A stretch of 13,963 bases of DNA. It comes from Actinomycetes bacterium (GTDB lineage: Bacteria; Actinomycetota; Actinomycetes; Actinomycetales; Microbacteriaceae). Positions 13,805 through 13,963 of the stretch are shown piece after piece (position 1 is the first letter of the stretch; each line of letters opens with the position of its first letter). The stretch lies in contig JAEWKY010000186.1 of NCBI GenBank assembly GCA_023457615.1, forward strand, positions 1 to 13,963, written 5' to 3'. Below the pieces are notes generated by a model. That model was not told the origin of the DNA. It ran no database searches and saw only the letters and a list, made by a program, of their open reading frames with translations. Both the position numbers and the translations under genes were made by a program.

Positions 13805-13963
13805 ATGGCTCCGTTGCGCGTCGCGATGATCGGACACGGCTTCATGGGCGCCGCCCACTCGCAGGGCTGGCGCGTCGCGCCGCGGTTCTTCGACCTCCCG
13901 CGCGGCGTCGAGCTCGCGGTGGTCGTCGGCGTGGTTCCAGATCGCGTCGATCTGCGGCTCCGA
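13805..13963 (+). CDS. Gfo/Idh/MocA-family oxidoreductase (partial; 3' end probably chimeric)
   Basis: The N-terminus of an NAD(P)-dependent sugar or polyol dehydrogenase runs off the right edge. The Rossmann start is plain: RVAMIGHGFMGAAHS carries G-x-G-x-x-G, followed by QGWRVAPRFFDLP, a phrase typical of oxidoreductases found next to CUT2 sugar importers. AAGGA (13790-13794) lies 10 bases before the ATG. The second strand ELAVVVG should continue GR(D/N); instead it reads VVPDRVDLRLR. This is the point where the DNA becomes an inverted copy of the binding-protein gene, so residues beyond about 42 are probably not native. The likely role is oxidation or isomerisation of the sugar brought in by the CUT2 transporter; the substrate is unknown. 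Confidence 0.85.
   Translation, partial: MAPLRVAMIGHGFMGAAHSQGWRVAPRFFDLPRGVELAVVVGVVPDRVDLRLR
13920..13963 (-). repeat. right arm of the inverted repeat, at the window edge
   Basis: This is the reverse complement of 13347-13390 with one mismatch at G13929. It occupies the very last bases of the window and interrupts the family motif of the oxidoreductase. TGGTCGTCG (13920-13928) is plausible native sequence shared with the binding-protein antisense, so it looks like a microhomology join. A misjoined contig end or amplification chimera is the simplest reading. Confidence 0.9.

Noticed and set aside
1..13963. tRNA, rRNA, CRISPR array, insertion sequence, toxin-antitoxin or defence genes
   Set aside because: No cloverleaf, repeat-spacer pattern, transposase motif or defence domain was seen on either strand.

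Overview
The window is a very GC-rich, tightly packed stretch of chromosomal DNA. Its protein families, GTGA/ATGA overlaps, GTG starts and strong third-position GC point to a high-GC actinobacterium, most likely Microbacteriaceae or a related Micrococcales group. This placement is inference from style and gene content; there is no rRNA or marker gene here. No mobile element, tRNA, CRISPR array or phage gene is visible.

Left part (1-5368, + strand): an operon for importing and breaking down plant xylo-oligosaccharides. It holds two CUT1-type sugar ABC permeases, a cytoplasmic GH3 beta-xylosidase/beta-glucosidase and a cytoplasmic, atypical GH10 xylanase-like enzyme. Gaps are 1 and 9 bases, and the last junction is an ATGA overlap. 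The order permease-permease-GH3 matches the known Streptomyces bxlFGA arrangement. The binding protein would lie off the left edge, and no ATPase for this importer is present, so a shared ATPase (MsiK type) is expected elsewhere.

Middle part (5378-9779): xylA (xylose isomerase) and xylB (xylulokinase) on the minus strand turn the released xylose into xylulose 5-phosphate. Divergent from xylA is a LacI-family regulator whose stop overlaps the GTG start of a small cytoplasmic CE4 deacetylase-like protein. The 123-base divergent region carries a perfect 9+9 palindrome and several GAAA/TTTC half-sites. Together these genes could import, deacetylate, cleave and phosphorylate acetylated xylan fragments inside the cell.

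Right part (9780-13963): a nested palindrome and a G-quadruplex-type G-run separate the CE4 gene from a second, CUT2 (ribose-type) sugar importer. Its permease and double ATPase are on the minus strand. Its lipoprotein binding protein is on the plus strand, read from a divergent promoter region. After a strong hairpin, a Gfo/Idh/MocA oxidoreductase begins and runs off the window.

The most striking irregularity is at the right edge: the last 44 bases are an inverted, one-mismatch copy of the interior of the binding-protein gene 530 bases earlier. They break the oxidoreductase reading exactly where its family motif should continue. This looks like a chimeric contig end rather than biology. I found no convincing wholly new system. 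The most original biological points are the regulator-deacetylase coupling, with a non-canonical zinc motif in the deacetylase, and the divergent GH10.
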